Counted from the stretch's first letter, positions 34,509 through 42,577 are shown. The stretch: DNA of 64,000 nt from Streptomyces bottropensis ATCC 25435 (GCF_000383595.1 NZ_KB911581.1:434001-498000); one strand, 5' to 3'. Numbers and translations are program-made. The notes: generated by a model not told the origin, from the sequence alone.

Positions 34509-34537
34509 TTGCGTACACATGGGACACTCGGTACTCT
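34509..34537 (+). promoter_or_regulatory. promoter of the toxin-antitoxin pair, leaderless type
   Basis: TTGCGT (34509-34514), a 17-bp spacer and TACTCT (34532-34537) make a good sigma-70-type promoter. The antitoxin ATG starts 7 nt after the -10, so the mRNA should begin at or next to the start codon. The Phd-type antitoxin would be expected to autorepress here. Confidence 0.65.
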
Positions 34538-34544
34538 TGGGCGC

Positions 34545-34814
34545 ATGACACAGCCCATGCCGATAGAGTCCATCCGCGATGTCCGGGCACATCTGGCCGA
34601 GGTCGTGGAGCGGGCCGACCGGGACGACGTACCTACCGTCATCACCCGGCGCGGCAAGCAGGTCGCCGCCGTGGTGTCCATCGAGGTGCTGCGCAAGTAC
34701 CAGGAGTGGGAAGAGCGCGAGATCAACCGGATCATCGACGAGCGCATGACCAACCCGGCACCCGGCATCCCGATCGAGGACATCATGAGGGAGACGCTGG
34801 CGCGCAGTGAGTGA
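34545..34814 (+). CDS. Phd/YefM-type antitoxin
   Basis: The ATG at 34545 gives an 89-residue protein with the Phd/YefM N-terminal DNA-binding fold (SIRDVRAHLAEVVERADRDD, PTVITRRGKQVAAVVSIEVL). The C-terminal toxin-binding helix is rich in Glu, Arg and Ile (KYQEWEEREINRIIDERM). It overlaps the toxin gene by 8 nt, the usual coupling for such pairs. It should neutralise the RelE-type toxin and repress the operon. The pair is wedged between an intact and a truncated aminotransferase gene. Confidence 0.9.
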   Translation: MTQPMPIESIRDVRAHLAEVVERADRDDVPTVITRRGKQVAAVVSIEVLRKYQEWEEREINRIIDERMTNPAPGIPIEDIMRETLARSE

Positions 34815-35070
34815 GTACCGCACCGTCTTCCGAGCCGAGGCTCAGGCCGAACTCCGCAAGGTCCCGCGAGACATGGCCCTTCGCATTCTGGCCAAGCTGA
34901 CTGAGCTGGAGAGCGACCCGACGGGGTTCAACACCACGGCCCTCGTCTCCCAGCCCGACCGCCGCCGCCTCCGGGTGGGCGACTACCGCGTGATCTACAC
35001 GATCGACAACGGCGAACTGGTGGTGTGGGTCGTACACGTCGGGCATCGCTCCACCGTCTATGACACCTGA
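34807..35070 (+). CDS. RelE/ParE-superfamily toxin
   Basis: The GTG start overlaps the antitoxin stop. The 87-residue basic protein has the RelE fold signature: YRTVFRAEAQAELRKVPRDM, LRVGDYRVIYTIDNGELVVW and the C-terminal VVHVGHRSTVY. The Arg in RRLRVGDYRVIY and the terminal His-Arg-Tyr are in the positions used by RelE-type mRNA interferases to cut ribosome-bound mRNA. It ends 16 nt before the convergent aminotransferase gene. It is complete and probably functional. Confidence 0.9.
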   Translation: MSEYRTVFRAEAQAELRKVPRDMALRILAKLTELESDPTGFNTTALVSQPDRRRLRVGDYRVIYTIDNGELVVWVVHVGHRSTVYDT

Positions 35071-35086
35071 GCGCTCCTGACATCGG

Positions 35087-36322
35087 TCAGCAGGCGAACG
35101 CCTTGCGGAGCCGTTCCGTCGCGTCCGCCAGCATCTCGGTGCGTTTGCAGAAGGCGAACCGTACGAACGGGGCGCCGGCCTCGCGGTGGTCGTAGAAGAC
35201 CGCGTTCGGGATGGCCACCACGCCCGCGCGTTCGGGCAGGGCCCGGCAGAAGGCGAAGCCGTCGGTCTCGCCGAGGGGGCGGATGTCGGTGGTGATGAAG
35301 TACGTGCCCGCCGTCCGGAACACGTCGAACCCGGCGTCCGCCAGGCCCGTGGCCAGGACGTTCCGCTTGGCGAGCATGTCCGCGCGGAAGCCCTCGAAGT
35401 AACTGTCCGGCAGCGCGAGCGCCTCGGCGACGGCGTACTGGAACGGTCCGGACGCCACATAGGTGAGGTACTGCTTCGCCGAGCGCACGGCCGAGACGAG
35501 CGCGGGCGCGCCGGTAGCCCAGCCGACCTTCCACCCGGTGAAGGAGAAGGTCTTGCCCGCGGACCCGATGGTGACGGTCCGCTCCCGCATCCCCGGGAAG
35601 GTGGCGAGCGGCAGGTGCTCGGCCCCGTCGAAGACCAGGTGCTCGTACACCTCGTCCGTCACCACCAGCAGATCCCGCTCCACGGCCAGCTCGGCGATCG
35701 CGGTCAGCTCCGCGCGGGTGAGGACGGTGCCGGTCGGGTTGTGCGGCGTGTTGATCAGCAGCAGCCGGGTCCGGTCGGTGACCGCGTCCCGCAGCTCGTC
35801 CAGGTCCAGCCGGAAGCGCCGGTCCCCGTCCGAGTCGCCGGACCCCTCGGACGGCCGTAGCGTCACCGGTACGCGCGTGCCGCCCGCCATCGCGATGCAG
35901 GCCGCGTACGAGTCGTAGTACGGCTCCAGGGCGACCACCTCGTCGCCCTCCTCCAGCAGCCCCAGCAGGGCGGCCGCGATGGCCTCCGTGGCACCCGCCG
36001 TGACCAGGACCTCAGTGTCCGGGTCGAACTCCAGCCCGTACCGCCGCCGCTGGTGGTCGACGATCGCGGTCCGCAGCTCGGGGACGCCCGGCCCCGGCGG
36101 GTACTGGTTGCCCCGGCCGTCCCGCAGCGCCCGTACGGCGGCCTCGCGGATCTCTTCGGGGCCGTCGGTGTCCGGGAAACCCTGACCCAGGTTGATCGAC
36201 CCGGTCCGCAGGGCGAGCGCCGACATCTCGGCGAAGATCGTCGTCCCGAACTCGGCGAGCCGCCGGTTCAGCGCCGGACGAGGCGTGCGGGCGGAGCGTG
36301 CGCTGGAGGTCATGGCCGTCAT
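35087..36322 (-). CDS. PLP-dependent class I/II aminotransferase
   Basis: The 411-residue enzyme is complete. SINLGQGFPDTDGPEEIREA and GNQYPPGPGVPELRTAI mark the N-terminal arm. NTPHNPTGTV and TDEVYEHLVFDG hold the PLP-contact Asn and Asp, and the Schiff-base Lys257 lies in GSAGKTFSFTGWKVGW. It is close to the kynurenine/glutamine/methionine aminotransferase and DapC-like branch; the exact substrate cannot be read from sequence. The start may be the ATG at 36320-36322 or the one three codons later, which has a better-spaced AGGA. Parts of a sister copy lie at 34004-34444 and 32832-32906. Confidence 0.9.
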   Translation of the reverse strand: MTAMTSSARSARTPRPALNRRLAEFGTTIFAEMSALALRTGSINLGQGFPDTDGPEEIREAAVRALRDGRGNQYPPGPGVPELRTAIVDHQRRRYGLEFDPDTEVLVTAGATEAIAAALLGLLEEGDEVVALEPYYDSYAACIAMAGGTRVPVTLRPSEGSGDSDGDRRFRLDLDELRDAVTDRTRLLLINTPHNPTGTVLTRAELTAIAELAVERDLLVVTDEVYEHLVFDGAEHLPLATFPGMRERTVTIGSAGKTFSFTGWKVGWATGAPALVSAVRSAKQYLTYVASGPFQYAVAEALALPDSYFEGFRADMLAKRNVLATGLADAGFDVFRTAGTYFITTDIRPLGETDGFAFCRALPERAGVVAIPNAVFYDHREAGAPFVRFAFCKRTEMLADATERLRKAFAC

Positions 36323-36330
36323 CCTGCGCC

Positions 36331-36366
36331 CAACCTCTGGAGTTCCTCAACTCGGCTTTGAGCGGT
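36331..36366 (+). repeat. 36-bp duplicated upstream element, copy 1
   Basis: It matches 37308-37343 with three mismatches. The last 21 bp (CTCAACTCGGCTTTGAGCGG plus T) are identical, and both copies contain the inverted repeat CTCAA-N7-TTGAG. It lies 75 nt upstream of the first Cys-Gly-rich gene and just upstream of the divergent aminotransferase gene. Confidence 0.8.
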
Positions 36367-36440
36367 GAGACGGGAGGGCATCTCCACGTCACGCACGGCT
36401 CATGGGGGGCCTGCAGGGGGAGTGAAAGGCAGGTGCCGAG

Positions 36441-36677
36441 ATGGAGGTTCTCTTCTTCGTCTTCATGGGCGCGGTCGTTCTGGTCAGCATCGTGTCGAGC
36501 CTCAGCCGCGGGGGTTCGCGGCCGGGCCGCCGGCGTTCGCACAGCTGGTGGGCGGACGGCGGGTCGTCCCGCCACAGCAGCGGGGGCGGATCCTCCTGCG
36601 GCGGTGGCTCGTCCTGCGGTGGCGGGTCGTCCTGCGGTGGTGGCGGCGGTGGCGGTGGCTGCGGCGGCGGAAGCTGA
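36441..36677 (+). CDS. Gly/Ser/Cys-rich single-pass membrane protein 1
   Basis: This 78-residue protein has an N-terminal membrane helix (about 3-21), a very basic juxtamembrane stretch (RGGSRPGRRRSHS), the pair Trp36-Trp37 in SWWADGG, and a tail of SSCGGG repeats with Cys53, 59, 65 and 74. By the positive-inside rule the tail faces the cytoplasm. Regularly spaced Cys could bind metal or be lipidated or otherwise modified. It is the first of four tandem genes of one design. Tails of Gly and Ser are common in TPM/DUF2207-type proteins, but those lack the Cys series. Function unknown. Confidence 0.75.
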   Translation: MEVLFFVFMGAVVLVSIVSSLSRGGSRPGRRRSHSWWADGGSSRHSSGGGSSCGGGSSCGGGSSCGGGGGGGGCGGGS

Positions 36678-36738
36678 CCGCGACCGCGTCGCACCACGGA
36701 CATGGGGGGATCGGGGGGATCGGGGGAGTGGGGTCACC

Positions 36739-36972
36739 GTGGACGAAGACATGAAAGCGGTGCTCATCAGCTGGGCCGTGTCGGCCGTCGTCATCGCGGT
36801 GGCCGTCCTGGTGGGCCGCAGACGTGCCGGGCGTCGCGGGAGTTCCGGGCGTCACGACATGCGCCGCGACAGGCGCCGCAGCTGGTGGGCGGACGGTGGG
36901 GGTTCGTCCGGTGGTTCGTCGTGCGGGGGCGGGTCCTCCTGCGGCGGTGGCTGCGGCGGCGGAGGGGACTGA
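36739..36972 (+). CDS. Gly/Ser/Cys-rich single-pass membrane protein 2
   Basis: The GTG at 36739, preceded by a GGGGGAG stretch, gives 77 residues. The frame is open further upstream, but only this start yields the same design as its neighbours. A membrane helix (about 7-26) is followed by a long Arg-rich segment (RRRAGRRGSSGRHDMRRDRR), Trp49-Trp50 in SWWADGGG, and a tail with Cys62, 68 and 72 in SSCGGG units. It starts 62 nt after gene 1 and is followed by gene 3 after only 3 nt, so genes 2 and 3 are co-transcribed. It is very probably a tandem duplicate of gene 1. Confidence 0.75.
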   Translation: MDEDMKAVLISWAVSAVVIAVAVLVGRRRAGRRGSSGRHDMRRDRRRSWWADGGGSSGGSSCGGGSSCGGGCGGGGD

Positions 36973-36975
36973 CCG

Positions 36976-37290
36976 ATGATCGTGGCGTTCCTGACGTTCG
37001 GCGTACTGGTGTTCGTCGCGCTCGCGGTCCTGGCGGCGATGGTGGTGCCGATGGTCGTGCTGATCACGCGAGGCGGTGTCGGCGTGGCTCCCGGCCGGGG
37101 CGCCGCCCGGGCACCGCGACGCCACGACGGCTGGTGGGCGGGCGACACCCGGTCCGCCTGGCCGGACGGGCGCGGTGACGGGGACAGCCAGGGCGGCGGC
37201 GATGGGCAGGGTGATTCGTCGTCGTGCGGCAGTGGCGGTGGCGCGTCCTGTGGGGGAGGCTCATCCTCCTGCGGCGGCAGCGGCGACTGA
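36976..37290 (+). CDS. Gly/Ser/Cys-rich single-pass membrane protein 3
   Basis: The 104-residue protein begins with a long hydrophobic helix (about 3-30) and a basic stretch (RGAARAPRRH). Trp53-Trp54 follow in GWWAGD, then a Gly/Asp/Gln-rich spacer and a tail with Cys84, 92 and 99 in SCGSGG, SCGGG and SCGGSG. The longer spacer and looser Cys pattern show it has diverged from genes 1 and 2 while keeping helix, Arg patch, WW pair and Cys tail. It starts 3 nt after gene 2's stop. Function unknown. Confidence 0.75.
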   Translation: MIVAFLTFGVLVFVALAVLAAMVVPMVVLITRGGVGVAPGRGAARAPRRHDGWWAGDTRSAWPDGRGDGDSQGGGDGQGDSSSCGSGGGASCGGGSSSCGGSGD

Positions 37291-37307
37291 CCGCCGCCGG
37301 GGGAGGA

Positions 37308-37343
37308 CAAGCTCTGGACTTGCTCAACTCGGCTTTGAGCGGT
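37308..37343 (+). repeat. 36-bp duplicated upstream element, copy 2
   Basis: This is the counterpart of 36331-36366 (three mismatches), with GCTCAA-N7-TTGAGC as inverted repeat. It lies 110 nt upstream of the fourth Cys-Gly-rich gene, consistent with duplication of a promoter or operator together with the gene. Confidence 0.8.
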
Positions 37344-37452
37344 CCGCGGCGGGGGAATCCCCGCGACACGCAAGTGAGTGACACGCACGTGAGCGAGGCG
37401 CCCACGGGGGGCCGCTTCGGGGGACTCGGAAGAAAGAGGGGAGGGTGACGCC

Positions 37453-37848
37453 ATGAACGCGATCGCGGTGATCGGCATCATCCTGGTGGTGATCTGTGCG
37501 GTGTCGGCACTCATCGTGGCCGACAGCCGCCGCAGGACGCGCGCCGCGCGGGCGGGGGCCCGGAGGGGACGGCCGTCCGGCGGGGGCGGCAGCGCCCACC
37601 GCAGCGGCGGCCGCGGCGACAGCGGCTCGTCGAGCGGCAGCGACAACAGCTGGTGGGTGCTGGGGGCGGCGGGTGTCGGCGACAGCGGCTCGTCCCACTC
37701 CTCCTCGGACCACGACCGGGGTTCGTCGTCCGGGGGCTCGTCGTGCGGCAGCAGCAGCTCGTCGTGCGGCAGCAGCAGCGGCTCGTCCTGCGGTGGGGGG
37801 TCCTCCTCCTGCGGCGGCGGTGGGGGCGGATGCGGTGGAGGCAGCTGA
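37453..37848 (+). CDS. Gly/Ser/Cys-rich single-pass membrane protein 4
   Basis: This is the longest of the set at 131 residues. It has a membrane helix (about 3-23, with Cys15 inside), a strongly basic stretch (SRRRTRAARAGARRGR) and a Gly/Ser/His spacer. Trp67-Trp68 lie in SWWVLG, and a Ser-rich tail carries Cys98, 105, 113, 120 and 127 at intervals of 7 or 8. GGGAGG precedes the ATG. It has its own copy of the 36-bp upstream element, so it is probably transcribed separately from genes 1-3. The terminator at 37878 closes the cluster. Function unknown. Confidence 0.75.
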   Translation: MNAIAVIGIILVVICAVSALIVADSRRRTRAARAGARRGRPSGGGGSAHRSGGRGDSGSSSGSDNSWWVLGAAGVGDSGSSHSSSDHDRGSSSGGSSCGSSSSSCGSSSGSSCGGGSSSCGGGGGGCGGGS

Positions 37849-37877
37849 CACGGGGCAGCTGAGCTTCACGACACGAG

Positions 37878-37908
37878 GCGCCCGCCGGGAGGACATCCCG
37901 GCGGGCGC
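37878..37908 (+). terminator. 13-bp perfect hairpin after the Cys-Gly-rich cluster
   Basis: GCGCCCGCCGGGA (37878-37890), a 5-nt loop and its exact complement (37896-37908). No T-run. The following 37909-38375 has no credible gene; it becomes less GC-rich at 38150-38210 (GGTAAAAACG, TTCCCTATAAATCG), a likely promoter zone for the DUF2617 gene. Confidence 0.7.
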
Positions 37909-38375
37909 TCGCGTGTGTAGGACCGCCCGGACGGGGCAGGCGGGCACCGGGTGCCCGCGCGGATCCTGCCGGGCGGCGCACGGGTAGCACTTCTGTTCAC
38001 GCCTGAGCACGCCGGGTGGGCCCGGTTGTCCGAAGGGCGCTTGCCGAGGTTCGCGCGCCTGCCTCGATGGGCGCGTGGGGAGCGTGGGGACCGACGGGGC
38101 GCACGCCTGGTTGAACAGTTGAGCTGGGCAGCCCTCGGGGGGATGGAAAGCACGCCAAGTTGGGTAAAAACGCTGTGGTTACGCCACAGTTCATGATTCC
38201 CTATAAATCGCCAACGCAGCCCCCGGACGTCCCTCCCGGCAGGCCTGACACGGCTGACCGGACCGACTGGGACGTCGTCCTCATCCGACCTGGCTGACCG
38301 GGCCACGATTCCCGGCACCGACCGGGGTGCGCCGGACCCACTCCTCTTCACTTTGCGTCGCTGCGGAGCCGATCC

Positions 38376-38897
38376 ATGCTCACGACCCTGAACACCGCCT
38401 ACACCGACACGCGTGCGGCAGACCTCGCCTGGGCCCTCGGGCGCGAGCCGCTGCCCGCGCTCGCCACGCTCGATCTCGAACTCAGCCGCGCGAAGCTGCA
38501 GTTGCGGCTGCTCGGCGCGTCCCACCAGGTGCTCCTGGAGGAGGAGCGGGGCAGCCACTGTTCGGAGACGGTCGCCTGCATCCCGGGGTCCAGCACGCCC
38601 CTGCCGCTCGGCGTGGCCAAACGGGTGGGTGACTGGGAGTACGAGTTCGCCGCCCGCGTCGAGGTGTTGTCACCCGGTTCCTTCGCCGGCCGCGCGCAGG
38701 AGCTGCTGGCCCTCGTCGCCGACCACCCGCACGGCCTGGCCGGTGTCTTCCCCGGCAGCCCGCACGCCTTCACGGCGATGCTCGCGCAACGGCACGAGGG
38801 GCAGGTGCACTGGCGTACGTGGCACGCGTATCCCCAGGACGGGCAACTGGTCGCCACGAGAACGAGGGTGGGGGTGCGGGTGGCGGTGCCGTTGTGA
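38376..38897 (+). CDS. DUF2617 protein
   Basis: The 173-residue protein matches the actinobacterial DUF2617 family: TDTRAADLAWALGREPLPAL at the N-terminus, LGASHQVLLEEERGSHCSET in the middle, and a conserved EVLSPGSFAGRAQELLALVA segment. It is soluble, with no signal peptide. DUF2617 genes are very widely conserved next to the spermidine-synthase-like gene that follows here, suggesting a shared process, but no activity has been assigned. The nearby upstream region 38150-38210 is relatively AT-rich. Confidence 0.9.
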   Translation: MLTTLNTAYTDTRAADLAWALGREPLPALATLDLELSRAKLQLRLLGASHQVLLEEERGSHCSETVACIPGSSTPLPLGVAKRVGDWEYEFAARVEVLSPGSFAGRAQELLALVADHPHGLAGVFPGSPHAFTAMLAQRHEGQVHWRTWHAYPQDGQLVATRTRVGVRVAVPL

Positions 38898-38930
38898 GGG
38901 GCGCCTGAGCGTCTCGGGGGTGCGGGGTGC

Positions 38931-38959
38931 GGGGCGCGGGGAGCTGCGCGAGAAGCCCC
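38931..38959 (+). repeat. dispersed intergenic repeat, copy 1
   Basis: This 29-bp segment beginning GGGGCGCGGGGAGCTGCGCG matches 46352-46380 with three mismatches. The element GGGGCGCGGGGAACTGCGCG is a familiar repeat between genes in many Streptomyces genomes. It can fold through CGCGG..CTGCGCG pairing. Confidence 0.7.
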
Positions 38960-39080
38960 ACCGGGCCCGCAGCCGCCGACGAGACCCGAACCCCCGAGCG
39001 ATCAGACACCCGGCGCAGCGTCGCAGACCACCCGTGTGGGTGACCCAGCGGAGCGTGACCGTGACGGTAGCGTGCCAGGA

Positions 39081-40715
39081 GTGATCGAGCCGCACGCCCC
39101 CGCACCCCCCGGCGCCCCTCCCCCCTGGCGCGGCGACGGAGGCCCGGGCGCCCAGGCGTGGTTACCGGTCCGCCCGGGAGTCGGCCGCTTCCTCGTCCTC
39201 GCCGGTGTCTTCGTCTGCGCCGCCTGCGGACTCGTGTACGAACTGGAACTCGTCGCCCTCGCCTCGTACCTGATCGGCGACTCGGTCACCCAGGCCTCCG
39301 TGGTCCTCTCGGTCATGGTCTTCGCCATGGGGATCGGCTCCCTCGCCGCCAAACGCCTCCGCCCCCGCGCCGCCCTCGGCTTCGGCGCCATCGAGGCCGC
39401 CCTCGCCCTGGTCGGCGGTTGCAGCGCCCTCGTGCTGTACGCGGCGTTCGCCTGGACCGGCGACTGGGGCGGCATGTGGTCGAACGGCTCCCGCTACCTC
39501 CTCGTCGCGTTCTCCCTGGCCATCGGCCTGCTCATCGGCGCCGAGGTCCCGCTGCTGATGGAGCTGATCCAGCGCATCCGCCGCCAGGACACGGCCGGCA
39601 CGGTCGCCGACCTCTTCGCGGCCGACTACGTGGGCGCGCTGGTCGGCGGCCTCGCCTTCCCCTTCCTCCTGCTGCCCTGGCTCGGCCAGCTGACCGGCGC
39701 CCTGCTCACCGGCACGGTCAACGTCCTGGTCGGCGGTGCCCTCGTCCTCGGCCTGTTCCGCCACGACATGTCCCGCCGCGACCGCCGGCTGCTGCTGGTC
39801 ACCAACCTCGCCGTCCTCGGCCTGCTCGCCACCGCCGCCGTACACGTGGACGACTTCGAGCGCGCGGCCCGGCGCGCGGTGTACGGCGACGACGTACGGG
39901 TCGCGCTGCAGACCGACGTCCAGGAGGTCGTCCTCACCGGAGGCAGGGACGGCCGTCCGCTCGCCCTCTTCCTCGACGGCCGCCTGCGCATCAGCGGCCG
40001 CGACGAGCAGCGCTACCACCGGGCCCTCGTCCATCCGGCCATGAACGCCGGGCCCCACGCCTGCGTCCTCGTCCTCGGCGGCGGTGACGGCCTCGCCGCC
40101 CGTGAAGTGCTCCGCCACGACGGCGTACGCCGGGTGGACATCGTCGAACTCGACCCGGGTGTGGTGCGCCTGGCGCGCACGGATCCCGCGCTCTCCGCCC
40201 TCAACAGCCGCGCCTACGCCGACGACCGCGTCCGCGTCACCGCCCAGGACTCCTTCGCCTGGCTGCGCGCCGCCCGCCCGGTGCGGCCGTACGACGTCGT
40301 GATCGCGGACCTCCCCGATCCCGGCATCACGGCGAGCACGAAGCTCTACTCGCAGGAGTTCTACGGCCTGGCCCGTGCGGTCCTGGCCCCGGACGGCCGC
40401 ATGGTGGTGCACGCGGGCCCGGTGTCGTCCCGGCGCAAGGTCTTCTGGACGGTCGACGCGACCGTGCGCGCCGCCGGTCTGCGCACCGCGCCCTACCAGG
40501 TCACCGCCGCCGCCCCGGGCTTCGTCACCGGCCCCGACCGCACGGCCCACACCTCCCGCGCCCCCCACGACTGGGGTTTCGTCCTCGCGACCCGGCCCGA
40601 CACGGGCCGCCGCCCGCCACCGCACCCCGGCACCGGGACCAGGCGACTCGACGCCCCCGACCGGATGGTGGATCTGCCACCGTCGACGCTGGTGCACCCC
40701 AGGTACGTCGGCTGA
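39081..40715 (+). CDS. membrane-fused spermidine-synthase-like aminopropyltransferase
   Basis: About seven membrane helices occupy the first 230 or so residues ([56 protein letters not shown]). The cytoplasmic C-terminal half is a spermidine-synthase fold with [33 protein letters not shown] and the catalytic-loop [20 protein letters not shown]. Soluble homologues move an aminopropyl group from decarboxylated SAM to putrescine; membrane-fused forms are common in actinobacteria and their product is not proven. The start is uncertain: GTG at 39081 is chosen, but the frame is open from GTG 39036 and neither has a well-spaced ribosome site. Confidence 0.85.
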   Translation: MIEPHAPAPPGAPPPWRGDGGPGAQAWLPVRPGVGRFLVLAGVFVCAACGLVYELELVALASYLIGDSVTQASVVLSVMVFAMGIGSLAAKRLRPRAALGFGAIEAALALVGGCSALVLYAAFAWTGDWGGMWSNGSRYLLVAFSLAIGLLIGAEVPLLMELIQRIRRQDTAGTVADLFAADYVGALVGGLAFPFLLLPWLGQLTGALLTGTVNVLVGGALVLGLFRHDMSRRDRRLLLVTNLAVLGLLATAAVHVDDFERAARRAVYGDDVRVALQTDVQEVVLTGGRDGRPLALFLDGRLRISGRDEQRYHRALVHPAMNAGPHACVLVLGGGDGLAAREVLRHDGVRRVDIVELDPGVVRLARTDPALSALNSRAYADDRVRVTAQDSFAWLRAARPVRPYDVVIADLPDPGITASTKLYSQEFYGLARAVLAPDGRMVVHAGPVSSRRKVFWTVDATVRAAGLRTAPYQVTAAAPGFVTGPDRTAHTSRAPHDWGFVLATRPDTGRRPPPHPGTGTRRLDAPDRMVDLPPSTLVHPRYVG

Positions 40716-40839
40716 GGCGGTCGAGGTGCGCGGGGCAGGCGCGGGGCAGGTGCGGCATGCGGGCCACGTGGGGCGGAACACGGGCGAGAACGCGTATGTA
40801 CGGGTGCGGCGCCGTGCCACCTGGGTAGGCTCGGTCTCC

Positions 40840-41706
40840 ATGGAGCATGAGGTGTTCGTTCCGGTTCCCGTCGGCCGCCTCCGGGAGGCGCTGTCCGACC
40901 CCGAACGGGTGGCCCGAGCCGTCCCCGGGCTCCAGCAGGAGGCGGGCGCCCCACCCGTCGCCGGCCGCATGAAGGTACGCGTCGCCGGCCACACCATCAC
41001 CTATCGCGGCACCCTCCGCGTCACCGCCCGGGACGACGGTTCCTACGCCGTGGAGGGCGATGCCACCGAGGCCCGGGGCTCCGGCACGGTGAAGCTCACC
41101 CTCACCCTCCGGCTCACCCCGGCCACCGAGGGCACCACCCTCGTCTGCGCCGGTACGGCCACCGCCGACGGCCGTATCACCGAACTCCCGGCCGACTCGG
41201 TGTCCTCGGCGATGACACGGCTGCTGGGGAGGTTCGCGGAGAACCTGGCGACGACGGCCGGGACCGACACCAAGACCGACACCGGGACCGACACCGGGAC
41301 CGACACCGACACCGACACCGACACCGGCGCCGAGGCCGAACCCAGGCCCACGGGTGACGCCGCCGCAGAAACCGGCCCCCCGCCCCCCGTCGAGCCCGAG
41401 CCCGAGCCCGAGTCCCCCGCCTCCGTCTTCGAGACCGAGGTCCCGCCCTCGCCCCTGGAACCCTTCGACGAGGGGGACTTCGTCGCCGGGGGCGAACCGC
41501 CGGTGGAGGCCGCGCACGCGCGTCGGACGATGATCGGCCGGAGCGCCGAGGAGGTGGACCACGCGCCGCCTCGCGGCCGTTACGCCCCGGTCCCCGCCCC
41601 CGAGACCGTCTCCGCGAGCGCCACCCTCCGCTGGGCGGCCCCCGCGGCGGCCTTCGCCGTGGCCTCGGCCATCATCGTCAGCCGGGCCCTGCGCAAGCGC
41701 CGCTGA
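40840..41706 (+). CDS. CoxG-like SRPBCC protein with C-terminal membrane anchor
   Basis: The ATG at 40840 lies 8 nt after a -10 (TAGGCT), so the mRNA is probably leaderless. Residues 1-145 are an SRPBCC lipid/ligand-binding fold of the CO-dehydrogenase subunit G type (HEVFVPVPVGRLREALSDPE, TATADGRITELPADSVSSAM). A run of alternating Thr/Asp (from a GACACCGGGACC tandem repeat, about 41263-41330) and a Pro/Glu-rich acidic linker follow. A terminal helix (WAAPAAAFAVASAIIVSRAL) with basic end anchors it in the membrane. No Mo-hydroxylase genes are nearby. Function unknown. Confidence 0.8.
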   Translation: MEHEVFVPVPVGRLREALSDPERVARAVPGLQQEAGAPPVAGRMKVRVAGHTITYRGTLRVTARDDGSYAVEGDATEARGSGTVKLTLTLRLTPATEGTTLVCAGTATADGRITELPADSVSSAMTRLLGRFAENLATTAGTDTKTDTGTDTGTDTDTDTDTGAEAEPRPTGDAAAETGPPPPVEPEPEPESPASVFETEVPPSPLEPFDEGDFVAGGEPPVEAAHARRTMIGRSAEEVDHAPPRGRYAPVPAPETVSASATLRWAAPAAAFAVASAIIVSRALRKRR

Positions 41707-41762
41707 CGACACCGGCCGCGGGCGGCCAACTCCTCGGGGATGTGGGCCAGTAGGGTCGAGGG

Positions 41763-42557
41763 GTGAGTAGCGAAGAGATCACGTTGGCCGCGGGTGACGC
41801 GGCGGTGGTGCTGGCGCCGGGGAACGGCGGCCGGGTGGCGGGCCTGAGGGTCGCCGGGGCCGAACTGCTGCGGCAGGGCGAGCGGTTCGGGTGCTTCCCG
41901 ATGGTGCCGTGGTGCGGACGCCTCCGCGACGGACGGTTCCGCGACGGCGGCAGCGTGCGGCAGATGCCCCTCAACGCCCCGCCCCACGCCATCCACGGCA
42001 CCACCCGTGAGGGAACCTGGCGCGTCGCGAGCCACAGCGATACCGAGGCCGTCCTCACCTACGACCTGGTCGAGCCGTGGCCCTACCCCGGCCGCGTCAC
42101 CCAGGTGGTCACCCTCACCCCGGACGCCCTCACCCTCACCATGTCCGTGGAGGCGCACGACTCCTCCTTCCCGGCCCAGATCGGCTGGCATCCCTGGTTC
42201 AACCGGAGCCTGGCCGACGGCGGCGAGGACGTACGGGTCGACTTCACCCCCGCCTGGCAGGAGGAGCGCGGCGCGGACCACCTGCCCACCGGCAACCGCG
42301 TCGACCCCCGGCCCGGCCCCTGGGACGACTGCTTCGGCATGCCGGACGGCGTGGACGTCACCCTCACCTGGCCGGAGCGGCTGGAACTGAAGGTCGCCTC
42401 CCGCGAGGAATGGGTCGTGGTCTACGACGAACAGGCGGAAGCCGTGTGCGTCGAACCCCAGACCGGCCCGCCGGACGGCCTCAACACCCACCCCCGCCTC
42501 GTCACCCCCATCGACCCCCTCGAAGCCGCGACCACCTGGACCTGGCGCCGCCTGTGA
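41763..42557 (+). CDS. aldose 1-epimerase family protein
   Basis: The GTG start comes 5 nt after a -10 (TAGGGT, 41752-41757), again a leaderless arrangement. The 264-residue protein is of normal length for the family. It has the catalytic-site stretches AIHGTTREGTW (His) and IGWHPWFNRSL (His), and the late Glu in EAVCVEPQTGPPDG. It interconverts anomers of galactose, glucose or a phosphorylated sugar. The true substrate is open, since the family includes many sugar mutarotases. It precedes pyrE by 91 nt. Confidence 0.9.
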   Translation: MSSEEITLAAGDAAVVLAPGNGGRVAGLRVAGAELLRQGERFGCFPMVPWCGRLRDGRFRDGGSVRQMPLNAPPHAIHGTTREGTWRVASHSDTEAVLTYDLVEPWPYPGRVTQVVTLTPDALTLTMSVEAHDSSFPAQIGWHPWFNRSLADGGEDVRVDFTPAWQEERGADHLPTGNRVDPRPGPWDDCFGMPDGVDVTLTWPERLELKVASREEWVVVYDEQAEAVCVEPQTGPPDGLNTHPRLVTPIDPLEAATTWTWRRL

Positions 42558-42577
42558 GCGGGGCACGGGGCGCGGGG

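Noticed and set aside
36298..36738. A longer N-terminus for Cys-Gly-rich protein 2 (open frame from 36298).
   Set aside because: It would run through gene 1 in another frame. The GTG at 36739 gives the same helix-Arg-WW-Cys design as the neighbours.
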